From: Serratia nevei
GTDB taxonomy: Bacteria > Pseudomonadota > Gammaproteobacteria > Enterobacterales > Enterobacteriaceae
Direction: 5' to 3'
DNA: 64,000 nucleotides
Assembly (NCBI RefSeq): GCF_037948395.1
Contig: NZ_CP149940.1
Coordinates: 1,240,001 to 1,304,000 of the forward strand
Shown one piece after another: positions 28,479 through 38,274 of this stretch. Numbering within the stretch: the first letter of the stretch is position 1; every line of letters starts with the position of its first letter. Under the pieces are notes generated by a model, which saw only the letters and a list, made by a program, of their open reading frames with translations, searched no databases and was not told the origin of the DNA. The translations under genes were made by a program, and so were the position numbers.

Positions 28479-28506
28479 AAAAAAAACGCCGCCCGAAGGG
28501 GCGGCG
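28479..28506 (-). terminator. gltA terminator
   Basis: On the minus strand a perfect 8-bp stem CGCCGCCC/GGGCGGCG, loop of four, is followed by eight Ts, about 28 bp after the gltA stop. It also faces the nei 3' end. Confidence 0.9.
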
Positions 28507-28533
28507 CTGTGCGGTTTCAGCCGGGAAAGCGGC

Positions 28534-29826
28534 TTACTTGTTTTTCAGCTGGGATTTGAAATCGCGTTCGGCATAGCCGGTGTACAGCTGACGCGGACGG
28601 GCAATTTTGATGCCTTCGTCGTGCATTTCGTTCCAGTGGGCGATCCAGCCGATGGTGCGCGCGATGGCGAAGATCACGGTGAACATGGAAGAAGGAATGC
28701 CCATCGCTTTCAGGATGATGCCGGAGTAGAAGTCGACGTTCGGGTACAGTTTCTTCTCGATGAAGTACGGGTCGTTCAGCGCGATGTGTTCCAGCTCCAT
28801 CGCGACCTGCAGCAGGTTGTCGTCCTTCTTGTTCAGCTCTTTCAGCACTTCGTGACAGGTTTCGCGCATCACGGTAGCGCGCGGATCGTAGTTCTTGTAC
28901 ACGCGGTGGCCGAAGCCCATCAGGCGGAAGGAGTCGTTCTTGTCCTTGGCGCGCTTGATGAATTCTGGAATGTGCTCGACAGTCTTGATCTCTTCCAGCA
29001 TTTTCAGCGCCGCTTCGTTGGCGCCGCCGTGCGCCGGTCCCCACAGGGAGGCGATACCGGCCGCGATGCAGGCGAACGGGTTGGCGCCGGAAGAGCCGGC
29101 GGTGCGCACGGTAGAGGTAGAGGCGTTCTGCTCATGGTCGGCGTGCAGGATCAGAATGCGATCCATGGCGCGTTCCAGCACCGGGTTCACCACGTACTCT
29201 TCGCACGGGGTGGCGAACATCATGTGCAGGAAGTTGCCGGCATAGGACAGATCGTTGCGCGGGTAAACGAACGGCTGGCCCAGGGAATATTTGTAGCACA
29301 TCGCGGCCACGGTCGGCATTTTGGACAGCAGGCGGAACGCGGTGATTTCACGGTGACGCTCGTTGTTGACGTCCAGCGCATCGTGGTAGAACGCCGCCAG
29401 CGCGCCGGTCACGCCGCACAGCACCGCCATCGGGTGCGAGTCGCGACGGAAACCACGGAACAGATGGGTGATCTGGTCGTGGATCATGGTGTGGCGGGTG
29501 ACGGTGGTCTTGAAGGTCTCGAACTCTTCCGGCGTTGGGGTCTCGCCGTACAGCAGGATGTAGCACACTTCCAGGTAGGAAGATTCTTTCGCCAGCTGCT
29601 CAATAGGGAAGCCGCGGTGCAGCAGTACGCCTTTGTCGCCGTCGATGAAGGTAATCTTGGATTCGCAAGAAGCGGTGGAGGTAAAGCCGGGATCAAATGT
29701 GAAATAACCTTTGGAACCCAGAGCGCGGACATCGAGGACATCAGGGCCCAGTGTCGGTGTCAATACGCCCAGTTCGATCGGAGCTTCGCTGTCGTTAATG
29801 GTTAGCGTCGCTTTCTTATCAGTCAT
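28534..29826 (-). CDS. gltA: Citrate synthase (type II)
   Basis: A 430-residue hexameric citrate synthase condensing acetyl-CoA and oxaloacetate. Visible motifs are the catalytic segment [20 protein letters not shown], the oxaloacetate/CoA loop [14 protein letters not shown] and the C-terminal [17 protein letters not shown] segment ([15 protein letters not shown]). The RBS AAGGAG precedes the ATG. It is divergent from sdhC with 730 bp between, as in E. coli, and feeds the TCA genes on the other strand. Confidence 0.97.
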   Translation of the reverse strand: MTDKKATLTINDSEAPIELGVLTPTLGPDVLDVRALGSKGYFTFDPGFTSTASCESKITFIDGDKGVLLHRGFPIEQLAKESSYLEVCYILLYGETPTPEEFETFKTTVTRHTMIHDQITHLFRGFRRDSHPMAVLCGVTGALAAFYHDALDVNNERHREITAFRLLSKMPTVAAMCYKYSLGQPFVYPRNDLSYAGNFLHMMFATPCEEYVVNPVLERAMDRILILHADHEQNASTSTVRTAGSSGANPFACIAAGIASLWGPAHGGANEAALKMLEEIKTVEHIPEFIKRAKDKNDSFRLMGFGHRVYKNYDPRATVMRETCHEVLKELNKKDDNLLQVAMELEHIALNDPYFIEKKLYPNVDFYSGIILKAMGIPSSMFTVIFAIARTIGWIAHWNEMHDEGIKIARPRQLYTGYAERDFKSQLKNK

Positions 29827-30063
29827 TTACTGTCTCCTTAGCGCCTTATTTTAAAAACCACTAACAACTGAAATACCTTAAATCTCTGCAGGTTGCCCGC
29901 AAAAAAATGGTGCGGACGCTAACTCTGTGAGCGACTGCGCAACTGTGCGCGGGTAGGGTACAGAGTGCTGACCAGGCGAACGAGACGGGTGACCAGTTGT
30001 TAACGATTCATAGTAATTCGTTATAGTCTGTTAATCTTACCTATGAGCTGTTCGAAGAGATGT

Positions 30064-30155
30064 GAACCTATCCCAATAATCTGTTTTTATTTGCTTTATT
30101 TGCTTTTTGACGCCGGCAAAATCGAGCGGGAAACAACGGCTATTGGGATAGGTTC
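30064..30155. repeat. Long inverted repeat between gltA and sdhC
   Basis: Perfect 15-bp arms GAACCTATCCCAATA (30064-30078) and TATTGGGATAGGTTC (30141-30155) enclose a 62-bp AT-rich centre. I see no target-site duplication. It could be a cruciform, a regulator-binding element or a small non-autonomous repeat; I do not recognise its family. Confidence 0.75.
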
Positions 30156-30304
30156 GTCAAATACACTGTTGCATAACTCGAACCCGGGGGGAAGTGTATC
30201 TGCTGACCCATAGCGCATCATAGGACCGTTTGTGCCCCTATATGTAATGGAAATGTTGATCTCTTGTCAAATCAGATAATTAATTTTGCACTAATTGTGA
30301 AATC

Positions 30305-30320
30305 CGTGATCTGAATCACT
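30305..30320 (+). promoter_or_regulatory. CRP-like site upstream of sdhC
   Basis: CGTGATCTGAATCACT matches TGTGA-N6-TCACA at eight of ten positions and is centred about 80 bp before the predicted sdhC start. CRP control of sdh is known in E. coli. Confidence 0.5.
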
Positions 30321-30357
30321 GTTCGGGGGAAATGTTATCAAAGCGGTTGTATGAGAA

Positions 30358-30386
30358 TTGTAATCAGAATGTGATCCTCCTATACT
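30358..30386 (+). promoter_or_regulatory. sdhC promoter
   Basis: -35 TTGTAA and -10 TATACT with a 17-bp spacer, followed by GCCGCC, very like the E. coli sdhC promoter. Confidence 0.75.
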
Positions 30387-30556
30387 GCCGCCAGGTCTCC
30401 GGATTACCCTGAAGTAGGAGCACCCAGCGTTATAAATGCGCGCCGTTTGAGCACAGAGGATGTTGATGTTTGAGCGCGTGACGTGTAAGGGTTTTAGGCT
30501 CTTAACGCTGTCTGATCCCCGCCCAGGCCCGGAGGAAGGAAAATAATAAGAGCTGT

Positions 30557-30946
30557 GTGGGCAAATACGTGAAAAAACAACGACCTGTCAACTTGGATCT
30601 GCAAACGATCCGGTTCCCCGTAACTGCGATAGCGTCTATCTTACACCGAGTCTCTGGCGTAATTACCTTCGTTGCCGTGGGTATCCTCCTCTGGCTGCTG
30701 GGCCTGTCACTCTCTTCCCAAGAGGGGTTCCTGCAGGCGGCCGCCATCATGAATAGCTTCATCGTCAAATTCATATTCTGGGGCATCCTCACGGCGCTGG
30801 CCTATCACATTTGCGGTGGCATCCGTCACTTGTTAATGGATTTTGGCTACATCGAAGAGAGTTTGGCCGCCGGTACCCGTTCCGCCCAGGTGGCGATCGG
30901 TCTGACCGTCGTGCTGTCAGTTCTGGCTGGAGTCCTCGTATGGTAA
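30557..30946 (+). CDS. sdhC: Succinate dehydrogenase cytochrome b556 subunit
   Basis: A 129-residue membrane anchor of complex II with three helices. Ser27 and Arg31 (ASILHR) for quinone and His84 ([11 protein letters not shown]) for haem b are at the E. coli positions. The start is GTG ([15 protein letters not shown]). A GGAGG-type SD is present but rather far upstream, so initiation may be weak or use another codon. The sdhD ATG overlaps its end. Confidence 0.95.
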   Translation: MGKYVKKQRPVNLDLQTIRFPVTAIASILHRVSGVITFVAVGILLWLLGLSLSSQEGFLQAAAIMNSFIVKFIFWGILTALAYHICGGIRHLLMDFGYIEESLAAGTRSAQVAIGLTVVLSVLAGVLVW

Positions 30947-31287
30947 ACAACGTTTCTGCATTAGGGCGCAACGGCGTGCACGATTGGCTGCTGCTGCGCG
31001 CTTCCGCTATCATCATCACCCTGTACGTCCTGTATATCCTGGGCTTCTTCGTCACGGCTCCGGAACTGACTTATGACATCTGGCGCGGTTTCTTCGCCAC
31101 TTCCATTACGAAAGTGTTCACTCTGCTGACCTTGCTGTCGATTCTGGTGCACGCCTGGATCGGGCTGTGGCAGGTGCTGACGGACTACGTCAAGCCGCTG
31201 GCGGTTCGCCTGGTGTTGCAGCTGGCTGTCGTGGTCGCGTTGCTGGTCTATTTACTGTACGGAACAATCGTAGTGTGGGGTGCTTAA
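30940..31287 (+). CDS. sdhD: Succinate dehydrogenase membrane anchor subunit
   Basis: A 115-residue partner of SdhC with three membrane helices. His71 ([11 protein letters not shown]) is the second haem ligand and Tyr83 (LTDYVKPLA) lines the quinone site, both numbered as in E. coli. The ATG overlaps the last codons of sdhC, and the stop directly abuts the sdhA ATG. The long frame open upstream of this ATG is not used. Confidence 0.96.
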   Translation: MVNNVSALGRNGVHDWLLLRASAIIITLYVLYILGFFVTAPELTYDIWRGFFATSITKVFTLLTLLSILVHAWIGLWQVLTDYVKPLAVRLVLQLAVVVALLVYLLYGTIVVWGA

Positions 31288-33054
31288 ATGAAACTGCCAG
31301 TCAGAGAGTTTGATGCCGTCGTAATCGGCGCCGGCGGTGCGGGCATGCGTGCCGCGCTGCAAATTTCCCAAGCGGGCTCGACCTGTGCCCTGCTGTCCAA
31401 AGTTTTCCCGACCCGTTCCCATACCGTGTCCGCACAGGGCGGCATCACCGTCGCGCTGGGCAACAGCCACGAGGACAACTGGGAATGGCATATGTACGAC
31501 ACGGTGAAAGGTTCCGACTATATCGGTGACCAGGACGCCATCGAATATATGTGTAAAACCGGCCCGGAAGCGATTCTGGAACTGGAACATATGGGCCTGC
31601 CGTTCTCTCGTCTGGACGACGGCCGCATCTACCAGCGCCCGTTCGGCGGCCAGTCGCTGAACTTCGGCGGCGAGCAGGCGGCGCGTACCGCAGCCGCAGC
31701 CGACCGTACCGGCCACGCGCTGCTGCACACCCTGTACCAACAGAACCTGAAAAACCACACCACCATCTTCTCCGAGTGGTATGCGCTTGATCTGGTGAAA
31801 AACCAGGACGGCGCGGTGGTCGGCACCACGGCTATCTGCATCGAAACCGGTGAAGTGGTTTACTTCAAAGCCAAGGCCACCGTGCTGGCGACCGGCGGCG
31901 CAGGCCGTATTTATCAGTCCACCACCAACGCCCACATCAACACCGGCGACGGTGTCGGCATGGCGCTGCGCGCCGGCGTGCCGGTGCAGGACATGGAAAT
32001 GTGGCAGTTCCACCCGACCGGCATCGCCGGCGCGGGCGTGCTGGTGACCGAAGGCTGCCGCGGCGAAGGCGGTTACCTGCTGAACAAACACGGCGAGCGC
32101 TTCATGGAGCGTTATGCGCCGAACGCCAAAGATCTGGCGGGCCGCGACGTGGTTGCCCGTTCGATCATGATCGAAATCCGCGAAGGCCGCGGCTGCGACG
32201 GCCCTTGGGGCCCGCACGCCAAGCTGAAGCTGGATCATCTGGGTAAAGACGTGCTGGAATCCCGTCTGCCGGGCATTCTGGAACTGTCCCGCACCTTTGC
32301 GCACGTCGATCCGGTGAAAGAGCCGATCCCGGTTATCCCAACCTGCCACTATATGATGGGCGGCATTCCGACCAAAGTGACCGGCCAGGCATTGACCGTG
32401 AACGAGAAAGGTGAAGACGTGGTGATCCCGGGGCTGTTCGCCGTGGGCGAAATCGCCTGCGTATCGGTGCACGGCGCCAACCGCTTGGGCGGCAATTCGC
32501 TGCTCGACCTGGTGGTGTTCGGCCGTTCCGCCGGCATGCACCTGCAGGAATCGCTGGAAGAGCAGGGCGTGAGCCGTGACGCCAGCGACTCCGACGTGGA
32601 AGCCTCGCTGGATCGTCTGAACCGTTGGAACAACACCCGCTCCGGCGAAGACCCGGTCGAAATTCGCAAAGCGCTGCAGTCTTGTATGCAGCACAACTTC
32701 TCGGTATTCCGCGAAGGCGATGCGATGGCCAAGGGTCTGGAAGAACTGAAAGTGATCCGTGAACGTCTGAAGAACGCACGCCTGGACGATACCTCCAGCG
32801 AGTTCAACACCCAGCGCATCGAGTGCCTGGAGTTGGATAACCTGATGGAGACCGCGTATTCCACCGCCGTGTCGGCCAACTTCCGTACCGAGAGCCGTGG
32901 CGCACACAGCCGCTTCGACTACCCGGAACGCGATGACGCCAACTGGCTGTGCCATTCGCTGTATCTGCCGCAATCGGAAAGCATGACGCGTCGTGAAGTG
33001 AACATGCAACCGAAGCTGCGCCCGGCATTCCCGCCGAAAGTGCGTTCTTACTAA
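31288..33054 (+). CDS. sdhA: Succinate dehydrogenase flavoprotein subunit
   Basis: A 588-residue catalytic subunit oxidising succinate to fumarate. The FAD Rossmann motif [13 protein letters not shown] is at 12-24. The covalent-FAD residue is His45 ([13 protein letters not shown]), and the active-site region includes [20 protein letters not shown] and [15 protein letters not shown]. Length is identical to E. coli SdhA. It starts immediately after the sdhD stop. Confidence 0.98.
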   Translation: MKLPVREFDAVVIGAGGAGMRAALQISQAGSTCALLSKVFPTRSHTVSAQGGITVALGNSHEDNWEWHMYDTVKGSDYIGDQDAIEYMCKTGPEAILELEHMGLPFSRLDDGRIYQRPFGGQSLNFGGEQAARTAAAADRTGHALLHTLYQQNLKNHTTIFSEWYALDLVKNQDGAVVGTTAICIETGEVVYFKAKATVLATGGAGRIYQSTTNAHINTGDGVGMALRAGVPVQDMEMWQFHPTGIAGAGVLVTEGCRGEGGYLLNKHGERFMERYAPNAKDLAGRDVVARSIMIEIREGRGCDGPWGPHAKLKLDHLGKDVLESRLPGILELSRTFAHVDPVKEPIPVIPTCHYMMGGIPTKVTGQALTVNEKGEDVVIPGLFAVGEIACVSVHGANRLGGNSLLDLVVFGRSAGMHLQESLEEQGVSRDASDSDVEASLDRLNRWNNTRSGEDPVEIRKALQSCMQHNFSVFREGDAMAKGLEELKVIRERLKNARLDDTSSEFNTQRIECLELDNLMETAYSTAVSANFRTESRGAHSRFDYPERDDANWLCHSLYLPQSESMTRREVNMQPKLRPAFPPKVRSY

Positions 33055-33070
33055 TTGCGGAGATCGACAG

Positions 33071-33787
33071 ATGAAACTCGAATTTTCCATTTATCGCTAC
33101 AACCCGGATGTCGATGACGCGCCGCACATGCAGGACTACACCCTGGAAGCGGAAGAAGGTCGCGACATGATGCTGCTGGATGCGTTGATCCAGCTGAAAG
33201 AAAAAGACCCGACCCTGTCGTTCCGTCGCTCATGCCGCGAAGGCGTGTGCGGTTCCGATGGCCTGAACATGAACGGTAAAAACGGCCTGGCGTGCATCAC
33301 CCCGATTTCGTCGCTGCGCAAAGGCAACGGCAAGATCGTGATCCGTCCGCTGCCGGGCCTGCCGGTGGTGCGCGATCTGGTGGTGGATATGGGCCAGTTC
33401 TACACCCAGTATGAAAAGATCAAGCCATACCTGCTGAACGACGGCAAGAACCCGCCGGCGCGCGAGCACCTGCAGTCGCCGGAGCAGCGCGCCAAGCTGG
33501 ACGGTCTGTACGAGTGCATTCTGTGCGCCTGCTGCTCGACCTCTTGCCCATCGTTCTGGTGGAACCCGGACAAGTTCATCGGGCCTGCCGGTCTGTTGGC
33601 GGCGTATCGCTTCCTGATCGACAGCCGTGACACGGAAACGCAAGAACGTTTAGATGATCTGGACGACGCTTTTAGTGTTTTCCGCTGCCATAGCATTATG
33701 AATTGTGTCAGTGTATGTCCTAAAGGCTTGAACCCGACGCGTGCTATCGGGCATATCAAGTCCATGCTGCTGCAACGCGGCGCATAA
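33071..33787 (+). CDS. sdhB: Succinate dehydrogenase iron-sulfur subunit
   Basis: A 238-residue electron-transfer subunit. The 2Fe-2S cysteines are in SCREGVCGSDG and LACITPI. The 4Fe-4S and 3Fe-4S ligands are in CILCACCSTSCPSFW and CHSIMNCVSVCPKGLNP. It passes electrons from SdhA FAD to quinone at SdhCD. It lies 16 bp after sdhA and ends the sdh set; suc genes follow on the same strand. Confidence 0.98.
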   Translation: MKLEFSIYRYNPDVDDAPHMQDYTLEAEEGRDMMLLDALIQLKEKDPTLSFRRSCREGVCGSDGLNMNGKNGLACITPISSLRKGNGKIVIRPLPGLPVVRDLVVDMGQFYTQYEKIKPYLLNDGKNPPAREHLQSPEQRAKLDGLYECILCACCSTSCPSFWWNPDKFIGPAGLLAAYRFLIDSRDTETQERLDDLDDAFSVFRCHSIMNCVSVCPKGLNPTRAIGHIKSMLLQRGA

Positions 33788-33840
33788 ACGGAATGAGATG
33801 CTGCGCCGGGCTCTTTTCCGGCGCACATCCCATAGGGGAG

Positions 33841-33912
33841 GGAACCTCTAAAAACTGACCCGCGGCTGCGGCGCTATGCAGCCTGGTTCTTCCGCCGGTT
33901 TTTAGAGGTTCC
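33841..33912. repeat. Long inverted repeat between sdhB and sucA
   Basis: Perfect 15-bp arms GGAACCTCTAAAAAC (33841-33855) and GTTTTTAGAGGTTCC (33898-33912) enclose 42 bp. The stem begins with GAACCT as does the gltA-sdhC repeat, but the rest differs. As RNA it would form a long hairpin separating the sdh and suc messages; as DNA it resembles a miniature repeat. A smaller hairpin, TGCGCCGG/CCGGCGCA, precedes it (33801-33826). Confidence 0.7.
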
Positions 33913-34062
33913 TTGTAAGGGACCGCAAGGTCCATAACAGAACGTATCGGGCCGTCATGGCCGCAAGTACGTCGAGTGAACCGTTTTACGGCAAACCGTA
34001 TTCATCACGGTAATTATGTTAACCACGGCGAAAACTAAAGCTTCAAAGCTTAAGGGATCATG

Positions 34063-36870
34063 ATGCAGAACGGCGCAATGAAGGCCTGGCTGGATTCCTC
34101 CTATCTGGCGGGCGCGAACCAGTCTTACATAGAGCAGCTCTATGAAGACTTCTTAACCGATCCGGGTTCCGTTGAAGATAGCTGGCGTTCCATTTTTCAA
34201 CAGCTACCAACCGCGGGTGTCAAACCCGATCAGCTTCACTCTCAAACGCGCGATTACTTCCGCCGCCTGGCGAAAGACTCCGCGCGCTATAACACCACCA
34301 TCACCGATCCGGAAACCGACGCCAAACAGGTCAAGGTACTGCAGCTGATCAACGCCTTCCGCTTCCGCGGGCATCAGCATGCCAACCTCGATCCGCTCGG
34401 CCTGTGGCAGCGCGAGCAAGTTCCTGACCTTGATCCCGCTTACCACAACCTGACCGAAGCCGATTTCCAGGAAACCTTCAACGTGGGCTCTTTCGCCATC
34501 GGCAAAGAAACCATGAAGCTGGGCGATCTGTACGCCGCGCTGAAGCAGACCTATTGCGGGTCGATCGGTGCTGAGTACATGCACATCACCAACACCGAAG
34601 AGAAACGCTGGATCCAACAGCGCATCGAGTCGGTGGTGGGGCGCGCCAGCTTTACCGCCGACGAAAAACGCCGTTTCCTGAACGAGCTGACCGCGGCGGA
34701 AGGCCTGGAACGTTACCTGGGCGCCAAATTCCCGGGCGCTAAACGCTTCTCGCTGGAAGGCGGCGACGCGCTGGTGCCGATGCTGAAAGAGATGGTGCGC
34801 CACGCCGGTAAGAACGGCACGCGCGAAGTGGTGTTGGGCATGGCCCACCGCGGCCGTCTGAACGTGCTGATCAACGTACTGGGCAAAAAGCCGGCCGATC
34901 TGTTCGACGAATTCGCCGGCAAGCATAAAGAACACCTCGGTACCGGTGACGTGAAATATCACCAGGGCTTCTCCTCCGACGTGGAAACCGAAGGCGGCAT
35001 GGTTCACCTGGCGCTGGCGTTCAACCCGTCGCACCTGGAGATCGTCAGCCCGGTGGTCATGGGCTCGGTTCGCGCCCGTCGCGATCGTCTGGATGAAGCG
35101 CGCAGCAACATGGTGCTGCCGATCACCATCCACGGCGATGCCGCCATCACCGGCCAGGGCGTGGTTCAGGAAACCCTGAACATGTCTCAGGCTCGCGGCT
35201 ACGAAGTGGGCGGCACCGTGCGTATCGTCATCAACAACCAGGTTGGTTTCACCACCTCCAACCCGCTGGATGCGCGCTCTACCGAATACTGCACCGACAT
35301 CGCCAAAATGGTTCAGTCGCCGATCTTCCACGTTAACGCGGACGATCCGGAGGCCGTGGCCTTTGTCACCCGCCTGGCGTTGGATTTCCGTAACACCTTT
35401 AAGCGTGACGTGATGATCGATCTGGTCTGCTACCGTCGCCATGGGCACAACGAGGCCGACGAGCCGAGCGCCACCCAGCCGGTGATGTATCAGAAGATCA
35501 AGAAACACCCTACGCCGCGCAAAATCTACGCTGACGTTCTGACCGAGCAGAAAGTGGCCAGCCTGGAAGATGCCACGGAAATGGTCAACCTGTACCGCGA
35601 CGCGCTCGACCGCGGCGATTGCGTGGTTGAAGAGTGGCGTCCGATGAACCTGCACTCTTTCACCTGGTCTCCGTACCTGAACCACGAGTGGGACGAAGAG
35701 TACCCGAGCAAGGTTGAGATGAAGCGCCTGCAGGAGCTGGGCCGCCGCATCAGCACCGTGCCGGAAGCGATCGAAATGCAGTCGCGCGTGGCGAAAATCT
35801 ACGCGGACCGCGCCGAGATGGCGGCGGGCAACAAGCCGTTCGACTGGGGCGCCGCCGAAACGCTGGCCTACGCGACCATGGCGGATGAAGGCATTCCAAT
35901 CCGCATCTCCGGCGAAGACGCCGGCCGCGGTACCTTCTTCCACCGCCACGCGGTGGTGCACAACCAGAAAAACGGTTCCGTCTACGTTCCGCTGGCGAAC
36001 ATCCACAGCGGCCAGGGCGAATTCAAGGTCTGGGACTCCGTGCTGTCCGAAGAAGCGGTGCTGGCGTTCGAATACGGCTACGCGACGGCGGAACCGCGCA
36101 CGCTGACCATCTGGGAAGCGCAGTTCGGCGACTTCGCCAACGGCGCGCAGGTCGTTATCGACCAGTTCATCAGCTCCGGCGAGCAAAAATGGGGCCGTAT
36201 GTGCGGCCTGGTGATGCTGCTGCCGCACGGCTATGAAGGCCAGGGCCCAGAGCACTCTTCCGCGCGTCTGGAACGCTATCTGCAGCTGTGCGCAGAGCAG
36301 AACATGCAGGTGTGCGTCCCGTCCACGCCGGCGCAGGTTTACCATATGCTGCGTCGTCAGGCGCTGCGCGGTATGCGCCGTCCGCTGGTGGTGATGTCGC
36401 CGAAGTCGCTGCTGCGTCACCCGCTGGCGATTTCTTCGCTGGACGAACTGGCCAACGGCACCTTCCTGCCGGCGATCGGCGAGATCGACGACTTGGATCC
36501 GAAAGCGGTCAAGCGCGTCGTGCTGTGCTCCGGTAAGGTCTACTACGACCTGCTGGAACAGCGTCGCAAGAACGAGCAGAAAGACGTGGCCATCGTGCGT
36601 ATCGAGCAGCTGTATCCGTTCCCGCATCAGGCCGTGCAGGCCGTGCTGGAACAATACTCGCACGTGCATGATTTCGTCTGGTGTCAGGAAGAGCCGCTGA
36701 ACCAGGGCGCCTGGTACTGCAGCCAACACAACTTCCGTGAAGTGGTACCGTTCGGGGCTTCTTTACGTTACGCAGGACGTCCGGCCTCCGCTTCTCCGGC
36801 GGTGGGCTATATGTCCGTACACCAGAAGCAGCAGCAGGCTCTGGTGAACGACGCGCTGAATATTGACTAA
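34063..36870 (+). CDS. sucA: 2-oxoglutarate dehydrogenase E1 component
   Basis: A 935-residue thiamine-diphosphate enzyme decarboxylating 2-oxoglutarate. The N-terminal segment (MKAWLDSSYLAGANQSYIEQ, near residue 5) and the GHQHANLDPLG block are characteristic. The ThDP core has GMAHRGRLNVL and GDAAITGQGVVQETLN. The C-terminal part has GEDAGRGTFFHRHAV and GYEGQGPEHSSARLERYLQL. Of two adjacent ATGs the second is preferred, as AAGGGA is five bases from it and only two from the first. Confidence 0.97.
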   Translation: MQNGAMKAWLDSSYLAGANQSYIEQLYEDFLTDPGSVEDSWRSIFQQLPTAGVKPDQLHSQTRDYFRRLAKDSARYNTTITDPETDAKQVKVLQLINAFRFRGHQHANLDPLGLWQREQVPDLDPAYHNLTEADFQETFNVGSFAIGKETMKLGDLYAALKQTYCGSIGAEYMHITNTEEKRWIQQRIESVVGRASFTADEKRRFLNELTAAEGLERYLGAKFPGAKRFSLEGGDALVPMLKEMVRHAGKNGTREVVLGMAHRGRLNVLINVLGKKPADLFDEFAGKHKEHLGTGDVKYHQGFSSDVETEGGMVHLALAFNPSHLEIVSPVVMGSVRARRDRLDEARSNMVLPITIHGDAAITGQGVVQETLNMSQARGYEVGGTVRIVINNQVGFTTSNPLDARSTEYCTDIAKMVQSPIFHVNADDPEAVAFVTRLALDFRNTFKRDVMIDLVCYRRHGHNEADEPSATQPVMYQKIKKHPTPRKIYADVLTEQKVASLEDATEMVNLYRDALDRGDCVVEEWRPMNLHSFTWSPYLNHEWDEEYPSKVEMKRLQELGRRISTVPEAIEMQSRVAKIYADRAEMAAGNKPFDWGAAETLAYATMADEGIPIRISGEDAGRGTFFHRHAVVHNQKNGSVYVPLANIHSGQGEFKVWDSVLSEEAVLAFEYGYATAEPRTLTIWEAQFGDFANGAQVVIDQFISSGEQKWGRMCGLVMLLPHGYEGQGPEHSSARLERYLQLCAEQNMQVCVPSTPAQVYHMLRRQALRGMRRPLVVMSPKSLLRHPLAISSLDELANGTFLPAIGEIDDLDPKAVKRVVLCSGKVYYDLLEQRRKNEQKDVAIVRIEQLYPFPHQAVQAVLEQYSHVHDFVWCQEEPLNQGAWYCSQHNFREVVPFGASLRYAGRPASASPAVGYMSVHQKQQQALVNDALNID

Positions 36871-36880
36871 TGTTCGCTCG

Positions 36881-36904
36881 CTTGCCGGCCGAGGGGCCGG
36901 CAAG
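36881..36904 (+). repeat. Intergenic hairpin between sucA and sucB
   Basis: A perfect 10-bp stem CTTGCCGGCC/GGCCGGCAAG with loop GAGG and no T-run. It probably stabilises mRNA ends between sucA and sucB rather than terminating. Confidence 0.6.
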
Positions 36905-36934
36905 CAGATGATAAAAAACTTAAGGGAAAGCTAA

Positions 36935-38152
36935 ATGAGTAGCGTAGATATTCTGGTTCCTGACCTTCCTGAATCGGTTGCCGATGCGACCGTAGCCACC
37001 TGGCACAAAAAACCGGGCGACAGCGTGCAGCGTGATGAAGTCCTGGTTGAAATCGAAACCGACAAAGTCGTGTTGGAAGTGCCGGCCAGTGAAGCGGGCA
37101 TTCTCGATGCTATCGTGGAAGAAGAGGGCGCGACCGTGCTGTCTCGCCAGCTGCTCGGCCGCATCCGTCCGGGCGACAGCTCCGGCAAGCCGACCGCTGA
37201 GAAGAGCCAAGAGAAAGAAGCCACGCCTGCCCAGCGCGCTACCGCGAGCCTGGAAGAAGAAAGCAATGACGCGCTCAGCCCGGCGATTCGTCGCCTGATC
37301 GCCGAACACGATCTCGATGCCGGCGCCATCAAGGGCACCGGCGTGGGTGGCCGCATCACGCGTGAAGACGTGGAAGCGCACCTGGCCAAAGGCGGCGCCG
37401 CTGCCAAACCGGCCGCCGCCGCTGAAGCCGCACCGCAGCCTGCTCTGGCCGGCCGCAGCGAAAAACGCGTGCCGATGACCCGCCTGCGCAAACGCGTCGC
37501 CGAGCGTCTGCTGGAAGCGAAGAACAGCACCGCGATGCTGACCACCTTCAACGAAATCAACATGCAGCCGATCATGGACCTGCGCAAGCAGTACGGCGAA
37601 GCCTTCGAGAAGCGCCACGGCGTGCGTCTGGGCTTCATGTCCTTCTACATCAAGGCGGTGGTTGAAGCGCTGAAGCGTTTCCCGGAAGTGAACGCGTCGA
37701 TCGACGGTTCCGACGTGGTTTACCACAACTACTTCGACATCAGCATCGCGGTTTCGACCCCGCGCGGCCTGGTGACGCCGGTACTGCGCGATGTAGACGC
37801 CATGAGCATGGCTGACATCGAGAAGAAAATCAAAGAGCTGGCCGTTAAGGGCCGCGACGGCAAACTGACCGTGGAAGAGCTGACCGGCGGTAACTTCACC
37901 ATTACCAACGGCGGCGTATTCGGCTCCCTGATGTCCACCCCGATCATTAACCCGCCGCAGAGCGCCATCCTGGGCATGCACGCCATCAAAGATCGCCCAA
38001 TGGCGGTCAATGGTCAGGTGGTGATCCAGCCGATGATGTATCTGGCGCTGTCTTATGACCACCGCCTGATCGACGGTAAAGAATCCGTCGGTTATCTGGT
38101 GACGGTCAAAGAGATGCTGGAAGATCCGGCTCGTCTGCTGCTGGACGTCTAG
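36935..38152 (+). CDS. sucB: Dihydrolipoyllysine-residue succinyltransferase (E2)
   Basis: A 405-residue core of the 2-oxoglutarate dehydrogenase complex, the same length as in E. coli. The lipoyl domain (1-80) has Lys44 in [12 protein letters not shown] Pro/Ala/Glu linker leads to the peripheral-subunit-binding domain (about 105-145, [20 protein letters not shown]). The catalytic domain contains [13 protein letters not shown] and the active site [12 protein letters not shown] near 373-384. AAGGGAAAGC precedes the ATG. Confidence 0.98.
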   Translation: MSSVDILVPDLPESVADATVATWHKKPGDSVQRDEVLVEIETDKVVLEVPASEAGILDAIVEEEGATVLSRQLLGRIRPGDSSGKPTAEKSQEKEATPAQRATASLEEESNDALSPAIRRLIAEHDLDAGAIKGTGVGGRITREDVEAHLAKGGAAAKPAAAAEAAPQPALAGRSEKRVPMTRLRKRVAERLLEAKNSTAMLTTFNEINMQPIMDLRKQYGEAFEKRHGVRLGFMSFYIKAVVEALKRFPEVNASIDGSDVVYHNYFDISIAVSTPRGLVTPVLRDVDAMSMADIEKKIKELAVKGRDGKLTVEELTGGNFTITNGGVFGSLMSTPIINPPQSAILGMHAIKDRPMAVNGQVVIQPMMYLALSYDHRLIDGKESVGYLVTVKEMLEDPARLLLDV

Positions 38153-38163
38153 TAACCCTTGCC

Positions 38164-38241
38164 GGGCGCGGCATGCCGCGCCCGCACTCTGTGCTATGTG
38201 GCCGGAAAACCATGCGGTTTACCGCGTAATAATGGTCCGGC
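38164..38241 (+). repeat. Structured sucB-sucC intergenic region
   Basis: A 20-bp palindrome GGGCGCGGCATGCCGCGCCC (38164-38183) is followed by a nested imperfect hairpin, GCCGG..ACCAT against ATGGT..CCGGC (38201-38241), with an inner stem GCGGT/ACCGC. There is no T-run. It probably affects mRNA processing or stability. Confidence 0.5.
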
Positions 38242-38274
38242 TAAAAACCTTCAGAACTGAATGGATAGAACATC

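Larger units (their letters stand above)
29827..30556. promoter_or_regulatory. Divergent gltA-sdhC control region
   Basis: This 730-bp AT-rich region without a gene holds the promoters of two major TCA units. It contains a 92-bp inverted-repeat element (30064-30155), a CRP-like site at 30305 and a good sdhC promoter at 30358. On the gltA side TTAACA and TATGAA with a 16-bp spacer lie near 30005-30035 on the minus strand, a weak candidate. The sdhC leader is about 165 nt long, room enough for sRNA control as known in E. coli. Confidence 0.6.

Noticed and set aside
29827..30556. A hidden small gene in the gltA-sdhC gap
   Set aside because: No open frame with start, RBS and sensible composition in either strand; content is explained by promoters and the inverted repeat.
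34204..36729. 841-codon open frame on the minus strand opposite sucA
   Set aside because: Antisense shadow of a highly conserved gene, with no RBS and no motif.
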